The notes under the pieces were generated by a model. It saw nothing but the letters and a program-made list of their open reading frames with translations, made no database searches and was not told the DNA's origin. Below, piece after piece: positions 26,386 through 34,656 of a stretch of 64,000 nucleotides of DNA (position 1 is the stretch's first letter; every line of letters begins with the position of its first letter). A program made the translations under genes and the position numbers. The stretch is from Sphingopyxis sp. 2PD (lineage in GTDB: Bacteria; Pseudomonadota; Alphaproteobacteria; Sphingomonadales; Sphingomonadaceae). Location: assembly GCF_005503695.1 (NCBI RefSeq), contig NZ_SCMU01000008.1:1-64000 (forward strand). Direction: 5' to 3'.

Positions 26386-27180
26386 ATGGCTTCGCCCATC
26401 GCCTTGTTCCGCACGCTGTTCGTCGCGCTTTGCGCGGCAGTGCTCGCGCTCGCCCCGGCGCATGCGCAGCAGGGGATCACCGTCACCACGACCGTCAGCT
26501 GGACGTGGGAAGAGGTGGGCGGCGACGACGGCGACGCCGCCTTTGACGACGAGGTCTTGGACGATGAGGCCGCACTGCTCGACGACGAAGCGCTGGCCGA
26601 AGACGCCGACCTGACGGCGACGCGGCGCTATGCGCCGAGCGCGACGCTGGCGACACTCGGCCGCGCCAGGGCGCAATATGGTCCCTTTGCGGTGATCGAC
26701 GCGACCACGGCGCGGATGGCGGGCGACGTGACATCGGCGACGCCGCGCCAGTTCGCGGCGATGCTCGCTGCCTTCCCGACGCTCAAGCGGCTCGAAATGA
26801 TCGACTGCCCGGGCAGCCTCGACGAGGATGCGAACCTGGTCCTGGCGCGCGCAATCCGCCGCGCGGGGCTGGAAACTGTCGTTCCGAGTGGCGGTTCGGT
26901 GCGTTCGGGCGCGGTCGAGCTGTGGCTCGCCGGCAGCACCCGCCGCGCCGCGCCCGACGCCGAGTTCGGGGTACATAGCTGGGCGGACGAAAGCGGGCGC
27001 GAGGCAAACGAATATGCCGCGAACGATCCGGTACATGCCGAATATCTCGGGCTTTATCGCGAGCTGGGAATGGATGACGCCAAGGCACGCGCCTTTTACG
27101 CGCTGACCAACAGCACCCCGTTCGACGAGGTGCGTTACCTGACCCGCGACGACATGGCGCGGTTCGTTGCGCTCAACTGA
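26386..27180 (+). CDS. Secreted protein, possibly ClpP/crotonase-fold (COG3904-like)
   Basis: Exported protein of 264 residues from the ATG at 26386 (a GTG at 26368 adds six). The signal peptide is TLFVALCAAVLALAPAHAQQ. A strongly acidic Asp/Glu stretch follows (roughly residues 45-75). The second half resembles predicted periplasmic proteins with a ClpP-like fold: GSLDEDANLVLARAIRRAGL, then a VHSW segment where such proteins have a conserved His. The serine-containing loop is not recognisable, so catalysis is doubtful. Otherwise I do not recognise it. Confidence 0.55.
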   Translation: MASPIALFRTLFVALCAAVLALAPAHAQQGITVTTTVSWTWEEVGGDDGDAAFDDEVLDDEAALLDDEALAEDADLTATRRYAPSATLATLGRARAQYGPFAVIDATTARMAGDVTSATPRQFAAMLAAFPTLKRLEMIDCPGSLDEDANLVLARAIRRAGLETVVPSGGSVRSGAVELWLAGSTRRAAPDAEFGVHSWADESGREANEYAANDPVHAEYLGLYRELGMDDAKARAFYALTNSTPFDEVRYLTRDDMARFVALN

Positions 27181-27207
27181 TCATCATCGGTCGGGCGCTC
27201 GCAGCGC

Positions 27208-27342
27208 CTAGCAGTTGCCCTGGACGCCATCGGCACAGTCGCCGACCGATTCAACATCCTTTGCCGCACCGTCAACGGTGTTGCACGCCGACAGGAAAAA
27301 CATCGACCCGCTGATCGCGAAAATCGTCAGAAGCTTTTTCAT
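27208..27342 (-). CDS. Entericidin-like small lipoprotein
   Basis: A 44-residue lipoprotein that begins MKKLLTIFAISGSMFFLSAC; the cysteine at residue 20 is the lipidation site. The tail NTVDGAAKDVESVGD matches entericidin A/B family lipoproteins, which in enteric bacteria form a toxin/antidote pair with programmed-death associations. Here only one is seen, so a stress-response or envelope role is more cautious. A GGAGAGAG ribosome site is upstream, and two cysteines at the C-terminus are additional. Confidence 0.8.
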   Translation of the reverse strand: MKKLLTIFAISGSMFFLSACNTVDGAAKDVESVGDCADGVQGNC

Positions 27343-27550
27343 TCTCTCTCTCCGACACAAGGGCCAACCGCCCTCTCGTTTCGATGCTTTCGGCAACGGT
27401 GGGGTGAGAGGATCGTTCCTTGGTGTCGGTGGCGCGCTGGCCGAAGCGTTCCAAAAGACCGCCGGGCCGGGGTGAATAGGGGGTGTGGCGCCGCCGCGCC
27501 CGAAAGCTTTGGCCTTGCCGCGCGGCGCCCTCCTCCCCACATCGACCTCC

Positions 27551-27886
27551 ATGGCAAAGCGCAGCCTCTACCAGCGATTGCGGTCGACCGCGCAGGTGCG
27601 GCTGGCGCTGTTCGTGCTGGGCGTATTGCTGATCCTGATTTCGCCGATCGTCGGCGTCCTGCCCGGTCCCGGCTTTCTGATCCTGTTCCCGATCGGATTG
27701 ATGCTGTGTCTCCAGAACAGTGCCTGGGCAAAGCGCATCTATGTCCGGTTCAAGCGGCGCCACCCGCGCTATGCCGCGTGGACCGACCGGGTGATGCGGC
27801 GAACCAGCGCGGCGCGGCGGCGCGAACGCGAGGCGCTGGCGAAGGGCGGCCGCGAAACGCCGGAAATCCGTGCCAATGCCGATTGA
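27551..27886 (+). CDS. PGPGW-type small membrane protein
   Basis: A 111-residue protein beginning MAKRSLYQRLR. Two hydrophobic segments (LALFVLGVLLILISPIVGVL and FLILFPIGLMLCLQ) surround a PGPGF motif, the mark of the PGPGW transmembrane family. The C-terminal third is strongly basic (RRHPRYAAWTDRVMRR). Function unknown. It lies just upstream of rpmH, and its stop overlaps the likely rpmH promoter. Confidence 0.75.
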   Translation: MAKRSLYQRLRSTAQVRLALFVLGVLLILISPIVGVLPGPGFLILFPIGLMLCLQNSAWAKRIYVRFKRRHPRYAAWTDRVMRRTSAARRREREALAKGGRETPEIRANAD

Positions 27887-27911
27887 CTTTGCCTCGACTC
27901 TCGCCTATCCG
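27883..27911 (+). promoter_or_regulatory. Probable rpmH promoter
   Basis: TTGACT at 27883-27888 overlaps the TGA stop of the upstream gene and is followed after 17 bases by TATCCG (27906-27911). The -35 is strong and the -10 is weak. Transcription would begin near 27918, before the hairpin at 27925, and drive rpmH, rnpA and perhaps yidD. This is inferred from spacing only. Confidence 0.45.
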
Positions 27912-27924
27912 CGCCTCCATCGGT

Positions 27925-27950
27925 GGCCGCCCACGTTTGGCGGCCCTTTT
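27925..27950 (+). terminator. Terminator-like hairpin in the rpmH leader
   Basis: GGCCGCC (27925-27931) and GGCGGCC (27939-27945) form a perfect 7-base stem with a 7-base loop, followed by CTTTT. It lies after the proposed promoter and 37 bases before the rpmH ATG. It may end transcripts from the PGPGW gene, or act as an attenuator for rpmH. Confidence 0.5.
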
Positions 27951-27987
27951 CTGTTAAAGCCTTGCAAGAGATTTAGGGACAACCGCG

Positions 27988-28122
27988 ATGAAGCGCACCT
28001 TTCAACCCAGCAACCTCGTGCGCGCACGTCGCCACGGCTTCCGCGCCCGCAAGGCAACCGTTGGCGGCCGCAAGGTTCTGGCCAACCGCCGCGCCCAGGG
28101 CCGCAAGAAGCTGTCGGCCTGA
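27988..28122 (+). CDS. rpmH: 50S ribosomal protein L34
   Basis: A 44-residue, highly basic protein of the large ribosomal subunit: [20 protein letters not shown] then the conserved [18 protein letters not shown]. Length and sequence are canonical. It starts the conserved rpmH-rnpA-yidD-yidC order. The stop lies 20 bases before the rnpA start. The gene is shorter than most annotation cutoffs but is certain from its sequence. Confidence 0.98.
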   Translation: MKRTFQPSNLVRARRHGFRARKATVGGRKVLANRRAQGRKKLSA

Positions 28123-28142
28123 TCGCTGACGCTTCGGCGCCA

Positions 28143-28490
28143 GTGAAACTGGTGCGAACGCTTTCAAAACGCAGCGAATTTCTGGCCGCCAACCGCGGCC
28201 TTCGCTTTCCCATGCCCGGCTTTGTCCTGCTCGTCCGCGCCCGCGGCGACGACGATAGCGCGATGGGCATCGGTTACACCGTCAGCAAGAAAGTCGGCAA
28301 CGCCGTCACCCGCAACCGGATGAAGCGCCGGCTGCGCGAGCTGAGCCGCGCCGCGCTGCCCGAATCGGGGATAGCGGGCGCCGACCATGTGCTGATCGGA
28401 CGGCCCGGCGGCAACGACATCCTCTTTGCCGAGCTCGGCGAGCAGCTCGATTCGGCGCTCACGCGCGCAGCGAAGAAATTGGCGCGATGA
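28143..28490 (+). CDS. rnpA: Ribonuclease P protein component
   Basis: Protein subunit of RNase P, which matures the 5' end of tRNA together with the RNA subunit. The 115-residue protein, from a GTG at 28143 (another GTG at 28152), begins KLVRTLSKRSEFLAANRG. Its RNR signature is KVGNAVTRNRMKRRLREL. The reading frame is open back to 27870, but that part overlaps rpmH in another frame. It lies directly after rpmH, as in most bacteria. Confidence 0.95.
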   Translation: MKLVRTLSKRSEFLAANRGLRFPMPGFVLLVRARGDDDSAMGIGYTVSKKVGNAVTRNRMKRRLRELSRAALPESGIAGADHVLIGRPGGNDILFAELGEQLDSALTRAAKKLAR

Positions 28491-28508
28491 GGCCGACTAC
28501 CCTGCTTC

Positions 28509-28579
28509 GTCACCCCGGACTTGATCCGGGGTCCATTCCCGCCCCGACGTCATGGACCCCGGATCAAGTCCGGGGTGAC
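28509..28579. repeat. Perfect 27-base inverted repeat
   Basis: Arms at 28509-28535 and 28553-28579 are exact reverse complements around a 17-base spacer. Each arm holds the smaller palindrome CCCCGGACTTGATCCGGGG, so the sequence can form a long cruciform or a double hairpin. Such GTCACCCCGGA elements are scattered in alphaproteobacterial genomes. It lies between rnpA and yidD and could stabilise or end the rpmH-rnpA message. Confidence 0.7.
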
Positions 28580-28629
28580 AAAACTGGCAAAATCGCGCGT
28601 AAAGTTACGCAGTTTTCCCGGCTTTTGCG

Positions 28630-28842
28630 ATGATCGCCAAACTGCTCATCCTGATCGCGCGCGGCTGGCAGCTTGGCCCGTCGCGGCTGCTGCCGCCGAC
28701 ATGCCGCTATTCGCCGTCGTGCAGCGCCTATGCGATCACGGCGCTGTCACGCCATGGTGCGATCAAGGGTGGCTGGCTCGCGACAAAGCGGCTATTGCGC
28801 TGCCATCCTTGGGGCGGGCATGGCCATGATCCGGTGCCGTAG
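28630..28842 (+). CDS. yidD: Membrane protein insertion efficiency factor YidD
   Basis: A 70-residue protein that supports YidC in inserting proteins into the inner membrane. It has the family pattern: an amphipathic start (MIAKLLILIARGWQLGPS), then PPTCRYSPSCSAYAITAL and KRLLRCHPWGGHGHDPVP. The three cysteines and the CHPWGGHGHD segment are signature elements. It sits between rnpA and yidC as usual. Confidence 0.96.
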   Translation: MIAKLLILIARGWQLGPSRLLPPTCRYSPSCSAYAITALSRHGAIKGGWLATKRLLRCHPWGGHGHDPVP

Positions 28843-28890
28843 CTGCCGTTTTCCCCGACATTTTTTTGAGACGAAGAGAGACCGTAGAGC

Positions 28891-30645
28891 GTGGACGACA
28901 AGCGTAACCTGATCGCGGCAATTTTATTGTCGGTGGCCATCCTGATCGGCTGGAACTTCGTCTCGGCGCAGTTTTTCCCGACCCCCGCCAAGCCGGACGT
29001 GACGACGACCGTCGCCGGCGCCAATGGCACGCCCGCCACCACCCCGGCGGCACAGGGCCAGCCGAGCGCGCTGCCCACCGCCACCGCGCCCGCCGCCCCC
29101 GCGACGCAGGCGATCCGCCCGGTCGAGGCGGCGCTGGCCGAGGGCAATCGGGTGCCGATCGAAACTCCGGCGCTGGCGGGATCGATCAACCTGGTCGGCG
29201 CGCGCATCGACGACATCACGCTGACCAAATATCGCCAGACGATCAAAAAGGATTCACCACCGGTGCGCCTGTTCGCGCCGGGCGGCACCAAGGCCGCCTA
29301 TTTCGCCAGCATCGGTTGGTCGGCGCAAGGCGTCGAAGTCCCCGGACCAAATACGTTGTGGACCGCCACCGGTAGCAAACTGACCCCGACGACGCCGTTG
29401 ACGCTGAGCTGGGCCAACACGACCGGCCAGACGTTCCGCATCGAATATAGCATCGACGCCAATTACCTGATCACCGCGAAGCAGACGATCGCCAACACCG
29501 GCGCCGCGCCGGTGAGCGCGAGCAGCTTTGCGCTGATCGATCGGCTGGGCAAACCGACCGACCCGCATGAGGTCGACAGCTGGACGATCCATGTCGGCCC
29601 GACCGGCTATCTCGACGGCAAGTCGGTGTTCGACACCGATTATGAGGATCTGGAAGAAGCGCCGAACCGCACCGTGCGCTACAATGCCGCAGGCTGGCTG
29701 GGCTTTACGGACAAATATTGGCTCGCGGCGATCGTTCCCGCCAAGGGCGAGCGCGTGACCGCAGCGATCAGCTCGCCAAGCGCCAATAATTACCAGACGC
29801 TGTTTGCGCGCGACTTTGCGCAGGTCGGCCCGGGCCAGCAGATCACGACCACCAGCCGCATCTTTGCCGGTGCGAAGGAAGTCGAGATCCTGGAAACCTA
29901 TCAGGACAAGCTGGGCATCACCCGCCTGTCGAACGCGATCGATTGGGGCTGGTTCGAATTTTTCGCGGTGCCGATCTTCAAGCTGCTGCACTGGCTGTTC
30001 CTGCAGGTCGGCAATTTCGGCGTCGCGATCATGGCGCTGACCCTGATCATCCGCTTGCTGATGTTCCCGATCGCCAACCGGCAATTCTCGTCGATGGCAC
30101 AGATGCGCGTCGTCCAGCCGAAGATGAAGGCGCTGCAGGAACGCTTCAAGGACGACAAGCCGAAGATGCAGCAGGAGCTGATGAAGCTCTATAAGGACGA
30201 AAAGATCAATCCGCTGGCGGGCTGTCTGCCGATCCTGATCCAGATCCCGATCTTTTATGCGCTCTACAAGGTGTTGATGCTGGCGATCGAAATGCGCCAC
30301 CAGCCGTTCATCCTGTGGATCAAGGATCTGTCGGCGCCCGATCCGCTGCACATCCTGAATCTGTTCGGCTTGCTGCCCTTTACCCCGCCGTCGATCCTGG
30401 CGATCGGCGTGATGGCGGTGATCCTGGGCGTGACGATGTGGTTGCAGTTCCGCCTGAACCCCGCCCCGGCTGACCCGGTGCAGCAACAGGTGTTCAAGAT
30501 CATGCCGTGGCTGTTCATGTTCATCATGGCGCCGTTCGCGGCGGGCCTGCTGCTGTACTGGATCACCAACAACATCCTGTCGATCGCACAGCAGCAGTGG
30601 ATGTATCAGAAGTTCCCGGCGTTGAAGGCGCAGGCGACGACGTGA
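28891..30645 (+). CDS. yidC: Membrane protein insertase YidC
   Basis: Inserts and folds inner-membrane proteins, alone or with SecYEG. The 584-residue protein starts with GTG at 28891 (VDDKRNLIAAILLSVAILIG, the first membrane helix). A large periplasmic beta-sandwich domain runs to about residue 360 with an Ala/Pro/Thr-rich linker. The Oxa1-like core follows, with helices around ALTLIIRLLMFPIANRQF, and ends PWLFMFIMAPFAAGLLLYW. Length fits Gram-negative YidC. It overlaps engB by four bases. Confidence 0.98.
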   Translation: MDDKRNLIAAILLSVAILIGWNFVSAQFFPTPAKPDVTTTVAGANGTPATTPAAQGQPSALPTATAPAAPATQAIRPVEAALAEGNRVPIETPALAGSINLVGARIDDITLTKYRQTIKKDSPPVRLFAPGGTKAAYFASIGWSAQGVEVPGPNTLWTATGSKLTPTTPLTLSWANTTGQTFRIEYSIDANYLITAKQTIANTGAAPVSASSFALIDRLGKPTDPHEVDSWTIHVGPTGYLDGKSVFDTDYEDLEEAPNRTVRYNAAGWLGFTDKYWLAAIVPAKGERVTAAISSPSANNYQTLFARDFAQVGPGQQITTTSRIFAGAKEVEILETYQDKLGITRLSNAIDWGWFEFFAVPIFKLLHWLFLQVGNFGVAIMALTLIIRLLMFPIANRQFSSMAQMRVVQPKMKALQERFKDDKPKMQQELMKLYKDEKINPLAGCLPILIQIPIFYALYKVLMLAIEMRHQPFILWIKDLSAPDPLHILNLFGLLPFTPPSILAIGVMAVILGVTMWLQFRLNPAPADPVQQQVFKIMPWLFMFIMAPFAAGLLLYWITNNILSIAQQQWMYQKFPALKAQATT

Positions 30646-31304
30646 GTGATGGCGAAGACCTCGCGCCGGGCGCCGACCCCGAACGCGGCGAGCGCGCGCG
30701 CAAGCTGTTTTCGGGGCCGATCACGTTCCTGAAATCGGCCCCGGCGCTCCAGCACCTGCCCGACCCGACGATGCCCGAGATCGCCTTTGCGGGCCGTTCG
30801 AACGTCGGCAAATCGTCGCTGCTCAACGCGCTGACCAACCGCAACGGGCTCGCGCGCACGTCGGTGACCCCGGGGCGGACGCAGGAGCTCAATTATTTCG
30901 ACGTCGGCGAGCCATTGGTATTCCGGCTGGTCGACATGCCGGGTTACGGCTTTGCCAAGGCGCCGAAGGATGTCGTCAGGAAATGGCGGTTCCTGATCAA
31001 CGACTATCTGCGCGGGCGGCAGGTGCTGAAACGCACCCTGGTGCTGATCGACAGCCGCCACGGGCTGAAGGATGTCGACCGCGAGTTCCTGGAAATGCTC
31101 GACACCGCGGCGGTGAGTTACCGGATCGTGCTGACCAAGGCCGACAAGGTCAAGGCGAGTGACCTCGCCGCGATCCATGCCGCGACCGAGGCCGAGGCGC
31201 GCAAGCACCCTGCCGCACATCCGGAAGTGATTGTGACATCGTCGGAGAAGGGCTTGGGGATCGCCGAGCTGCGTACGGCGGTGCTGGAGGCGGTTGAGAT
31301 CTGA
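30642..31304 (+). CDS. engB: Ribosome biogenesis GTPase EngB (YihA/YsxC)
   Basis: GTPase needed for assembly of the large ribosomal subunit. The 220-residue protein, from GTG at 30642 inside the yidC stop (GTGA), carries G1 GRSNVGKSS, the switch I TSVTPGRTQ, G3 DMPGYG and G4 TKAD. It ends in the expected VIVTSSEKGLGIAELR segment. The overlap with yidC fits coupled translation. Confidence 0.96.
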   Translation: MSDGEDLAPGADPERGERARKLFSGPITFLKSAPALQHLPDPTMPEIAFAGRSNVGKSSLLNALTNRNGLARTSVTPGRTQELNYFDVGEPLVFRLVDMPGYGFAKAPKDVVRKWRFLINDYLRGRQVLKRTLVLIDSRHGLKDVDREFLEMLDTAAVSYRIVLTKADKVKASDLAAIHAATEAEARKHPAAHPEVIVTSSEKGLGIAELRTAVLEAVEI

Positions 31305-31308
31305 TTAT

Positions 31309-31465
31309 CCTCTCCCCTTGGGGGAGAGGATAGTGGGGTTGCGGACTTGTCCGCTACCGAAACTTGGTGAGGGCCATGGCCGCAAAGGTTGACACCCCTC
31401 ATCCAGTTTCGGCTAGGCAGCAAGCTGCCAAGCCTGCACAACCCTCTCCCCAAGGGGAGAGGGGT
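31309..31465. repeat. Palindromic intergenic repeat, family B, copy 1
   Basis: Begins CCTCTCCCCTTGGGGGAGAG and ends with CCCTCTCCCCAAGGGGAGAG, two hairpins about 120 bases apart in inverted orientation. The inner part shares a GGCAGCAAGCTGCC-type palindrome with the element at 41780-41939. Located between engB and a GST gene. Confidence 0.65.
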
Positions 31466-31477
31466 TAGGGAGACCCC

Positions 31478-32149
31478 ATGAAACTGTTCATCGGCAACAA
31501 GGCCTATTCCAGCTGGAGCCTGCGCGGCTGGCTCGCCGCCAAGCACAGCGGCCTGCCGTTCGAGGAAATCACCGTTCCGCTGTATGACGAGGCATGGAAC
31601 CAGCGCCGCGAGGGTGACGAGTTTGCGCCGTCGGGGGGCAAGGTACCGATATTGTGGGACGGCGACGACATCGTCGTGTGGGATAGCCTGGCGATCATCG
31701 ATTATCTCAACGAAAAGACCGGCGGCACGCGCGGCTATTGGCCCGACGATATGGCGGCGCGCGCGATGGCGCGGTCAATGGCGGCCGAAATGCATTCGAG
31801 CTTCGCGGCGCTGCGCCGCGAGCACAGCATGAACATCCGCCGCATCTTTCCCGCCGCCCAACTGACTGCGGAAGTGCAGGCCGATGTCGTCCGCATCCTG
31901 CAAATCTGGGCCGAGGCGCGGGCGCGGTTCGGCGGCGCGGGCGATTTTCTGTTCGGCGACTGGTCCGCCGCCGACATGATGTTCGCGCCGGTGGTCACCC
32001 GCTTCATCACCTACTCGATCCCGCTACCACCCTTTGCGCTCGCCTATATGCAGGCGGTGATCAGCCATAAGCGCATGCAGGAGTGGATCGGCGGCGCGCA
32101 GGCCGAGGATTGGGTGATCGAGAAGTTCGAGGGGCCGGTCGAGAGCTAG
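31478..32149 (+). CDS. Glutathione S-transferase family protein
   Basis: GST of 223 residues. The N-terminal motif NKAYSSWSLRGWLAAKHSGL is typical of the SspA/beta-etherase-like subgroup (Ser13 as likely catalytic). GKVPILWDGD carries the cis-proline, and VVWDSLAIIDYLNE is the gamma-glutamyl contact. It ends with the helical domain containing GDWSAADMMFAPVV. No neighbour indicates its substrate. It is separated from engB by a repeat, so probably an independent unit. Confidence 0.9.
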   Translation: MKLFIGNKAYSSWSLRGWLAAKHSGLPFEEITVPLYDEAWNQRREGDEFAPSGGKVPILWDGDDIVVWDSLAIIDYLNEKTGGTRGYWPDDMAARAMARSMAAEMHSSFAALRREHSMNIRRIFPAAQLTAEVQADVVRILQIWAEARARFGGAGDFLFGDWSAADMMFAPVVTRFITYSIPLPPFALAYMQAVISHKRMQEWIGGAQAEDWVIEKFEGPVES

Positions 32150-32159
32150 GGTAACGACC

Positions 32160-32786
32160 CTAGGATTGCGGCGCCGCGGTCATTGCGAACCAGATTGCCA
32201 CAGCGACGATCATCAGCGCCAATATACGGCGAATCAGCCGGGTCCGCGTGGGATCAGCGAGCCATTCGCCGATCCGGCTGCCCGCCAGCACAAGGCCCAC
32301 GTGAACCGCCGTCGCGATAGCGATGCTGACCAAAGCCAGCGTGAAGGCAAGTCCGAATCCCGGAATCTGGCCGCCGTTGAACCTGGGAATGACGACGACA
32401 TAGAAGAGCATGGCCTTTGGATTGAGCAGGTTGACCACCAAGCCGGAGAGGAAATGATGCCTTGCCCGTCCGGGATCGATGGCACGCGCAGGCGAATTCT
32501 CACCGCCATCGCGCCAGCTTTCCCACGCCAGCCACAGCAAAAATGCGGCACCGCCCCAGCGCAAAGCCTGCCAAAGCGTCGGGCTGGCGGCCACGACAAA
32601 CGCAATCCCCAAAGCCGCCGCCAGCGCATTAATGAACAAGCCGATCGCGATCCCCGCGGTCGCCGCCAGCCCGGCGCGCCGACCGTCGCCCATCGATAGC
32701 GCCGCAAGCCACGCCATGTTCGGCCCCGGCGTCAATTCGATCAACAGCACCGCCAGCGCGAAACCAACCCAGTCGGCGGCGCTCAT
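32160..32786 (-). CDS. LysE-family amino-acid exporter
   Basis: Inner-membrane transporter of 208 residues from the LysE/RhtB superfamily that exports amino acids or related metabolites. It starts MSAADWVGFALAVLLIELTP, with the family motif TPGPNMAWLAALSMG following. Six hydrophobic segments are visible, and FLSGLVVNLLNPKAMLFYVV matches the second conserved block (the NPK motif). Its start overlaps the cupin gene by four bases, so the two are an operon. Confidence 0.9.
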   Translation of the reverse strand: MSAADWVGFALAVLLIELTPGPNMAWLAALSMGDGRRAGLAATAGIAIGLFINALAAALGIAFVVAASPTLWQALRWGGAAFLLWLAWESWRDGGENSPARAIDPGRARHHFLSGLVVNLLNPKAMLFYVVVIPRFNGGQIPGFGLAFTLALVSIAIATAVHVGLVLAGSRIGEWLADPTRTRLIRRILALMIVAVAIWFAMTAAPQS

Positions 32787-33250
32787 GGAATCCGCGATGT
32801 CGGATAGGGCGTGCCATCCTTGTGGAAATAGCCGTCGGGCGTAAACAGCATGTCGATGTCGGAATAGCCGCCGCCGGTGTCATATTTCTTGCCGCCGCCG
32901 AGCGCGACGAACACGCAGTCGGCATCCGATTCATTGACCAGATGGTGGCCATTGGTGCTGCCCTTCGGCCACACCGCGATGTCGCCGGGGCGCATCGGGT
33001 GGCGGCCGTCATCCTCGATCAGCACCGCCTCACCCGAAATCATCACCAGCATCTCGTCCTCGCCGTCGTGCCAGTGGCGCTGCGATGACCAGGCGCCGGG
33101 TTTGAGTACGACATGGCTGGCGGCGAAATCGCTGAGACCGGTGGCGGGCGCGAGGCGGCGGTACCAGCGGCCCTGCACCGCCGCGTCATAGGGCGCGGGG
33201 TAACCGGTGGTGTTGGTTTGCGGAATGGTGTCGAGGTCGAGTTTGGGCAT
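32783..33250 (-). CDS. Cupin-domain protein
   Basis: A 155-residue metal-binding beta-barrel protein, starting MPKLDLDTIPQTNTTGYPAP. The two cupin motifs are visible: SQRHWHDGEDEMLVMISGEA (G-x5-HxH-x3-4-E-x6-G) and GDIAVWPKGSTNGHHL. The family includes dioxygenases and isomerases, and small-molecule binding is the safest call. It is transcribed with the LysE exporter, so it may act on the exporter's substrate. Confidence 0.88.
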   Translation of the reverse strand: MPKLDLDTIPQTNTTGYPAPYDAAVQGRWYRRLAPATGLSDFAASHVVLKPGAWSSQRHWHDGEDEMLVMISGEAVLIEDDGRHPMRPGDIAVWPKGSTNGHHLVNESDADCVFVALGGGKKYDTGGGYSDIDMLFTPDGYFHKDGTPYPTSRIP

Positions 33251-33302
33251 GGCGTCTGTTCCTGTTGCGGCGCGCATGGGCGCGAACCAAGCTCCTTTGT
33301 TT

Positions 33303-33455
33303 CGCACAAAGACACAAAGACACGAAGAGGGCGGTCAATGATCGCTGATCGCGGTTTGCTGTCGCAGAGGACATACAGAAAGGCGCTGCGCACCAAAGAG
33401 AAAAGCGACAGCCGCGTTTCCGCTCGGCTTCTTCGTGTCTTCGTGTCTTTGTGCG
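33303..33455. repeat. Inverted-repeat element, family C, copy 1
   Basis: A 153-base element with 25-base terminal inverted repeats (left 33303-33327, right 33431-33455, one mismatch) of the CACAAAGACAC / GTGTCTTTGTG type. It lies 55 bases upstream of dapE. A sister copy with the same termini but a different middle lies just downstream of dapE. Confidence 0.7.
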
Positions 33456-33510
33456 ACCCCCCATTTCTATCGGCTCGACTTGGCGCGGCGTCAGCGGGTA
33501 AGGGGCGGGC

Positions 33511-34647
33511 ATGCCCACGCACATCGACCCCGTCACCCTCGCCCAGGCGCTGATCGCCGCGCCCTCCGTCACCCCCGCGACCGGCGCGGTGTTTGATGTG
33601 CTGGAGGCCGCGCTGGCCCCGCTGGGCTTTACGGTCGAGCGCTTTATCGACGGGATCGAACCCGACGGGCCGGTCGAAAATCTGCTCGCGGTGCGGCGGG
33701 GTAGCGGCCCCGTCCATTTCGGCTTTGCCGGGCATCTCGACGTCGTGCCGCCCGGGATCGGGTGGACCGGTGATGCCTTTGCCCCCGAAATTCGCGGCGA
33801 CCTGCTCTATGGCCGCGGCGCGGTCGACATGAAGGGGTCGATCGCGGCCTTTGTCGCCGCCGCCGCCGCGACCCCGGTCGATGCCGGAACGATCAGCCTG
33901 ATCATCACCGGCGACGAGGAAGGCCCGGCGATTTTCGGCACTCGGGCGCTGATGGAGCATATGGCGGGGCGCGGGATCGCGCCCGACATGATCGTCGTCG
34001 GCGAGCCGACATCGGTGAACAAGCTCGGCGACATGGTAAAGATCGGACGGCGCGGGTCGGTCAATATCTGGATCGACGTGCCGGGGACGCAGGGGCATGT
34101 CGCCTACCCCCACCTCGCCGACAATCCGATCCCCAAGCTGGTGCGGATCATGGCGGCGATCGATGCGGTGGCGCTGGACGCGGGCAACGACTGGTTCCAG
34201 CCGTCGAACATCGAATTCACCGACATCGAGGTTGGCAATGGCGCGACCAATGTGATTCCCGCGTCGGCGCGCGCGCGGCTGTCGATCCGCTTCAACGACC
34301 AGCATAAGGGCGCCGATCTGGTCGCGATGATCGAGCGTATTGCGCATGAGATCGAGCCCGCCGCGAAGGTGCTGGGCAAGATTTCGGGCGAAGCCTTCCT
34401 GACCCCGCCGGGCGAGCTATCGGGGCTGGTCGCCGAGGCGATCCATGCCGAAACCGATGTGGTGGCGGAGATGTCGACGACCGGAGGGACGTCGGACGCG
34501 CGCTTCCTGCACGCGCTGTGCCCGGTGGTCGAATTCGGGCTGACCAACGCGACGATGCACAAGCTGGACGAGGCGGTGGCGGTGGCGGACCTGCACAAGC
34601 TGACCGCGATTTATCGTGGGATATTGATGCGGGCTTTCATGGGCTGA
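33511..34647 (+). CDS. dapE: Succinyl-diaminopimelate desuccinylase
   Basis: Zinc amidohydrolase of the lysine/diaminopimelate pathway that yields L,L-diaminopimelate for peptidoglycan. The 378-residue protein has the M20 metal residues in GFAGHLDVVPPG (H, D), the linker aspartate in GRGAVDMKGS, ITGDEEGPA (E) and VGEPTS. A dimerisation domain follows, then the C-terminal histidine in LTNATMHKLDEAV. ATG at 33511. Flanked by two inverted-repeat elements. Confidence 0.95.
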   Translation: MPTHIDPVTLAQALIAAPSVTPATGAVFDVLEAALAPLGFTVERFIDGIEPDGPVENLLAVRRGSGPVHFGFAGHLDVVPPGIGWTGDAFAPEIRGDLLYGRGAVDMKGSIAAFVAAAAATPVDAGTISLIITGDEEGPAIFGTRALMEHMAGRGIAPDMIVVGEPTSVNKLGDMVKIGRRGSVNIWIDVPGTQGHVAYPHLADNPIPKLVRIMAAIDAVALDAGNDWFQPSNIEFTDIEVGNGATNVIPASARARLSIRFNDQHKGADLVAMIERIAHEIEPAAKVLGKISGEAFLTPPGELSGLVAEAIHAETDVVAEMSTTGGTSDARFLHALCPVVEFGLTNATMHKLDEAVAVADLHKLTAIYRGILMRAFMG

Positions 34648-34656
34648 AAAGAGTTT

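Noticed and set aside
27208-27342. Entericidin toxin-antidote pair
   Set aside because: Only one lipoprotein of this type is present; no second gene is found in the flanking bases on either strand, so a pair cannot be claimed.
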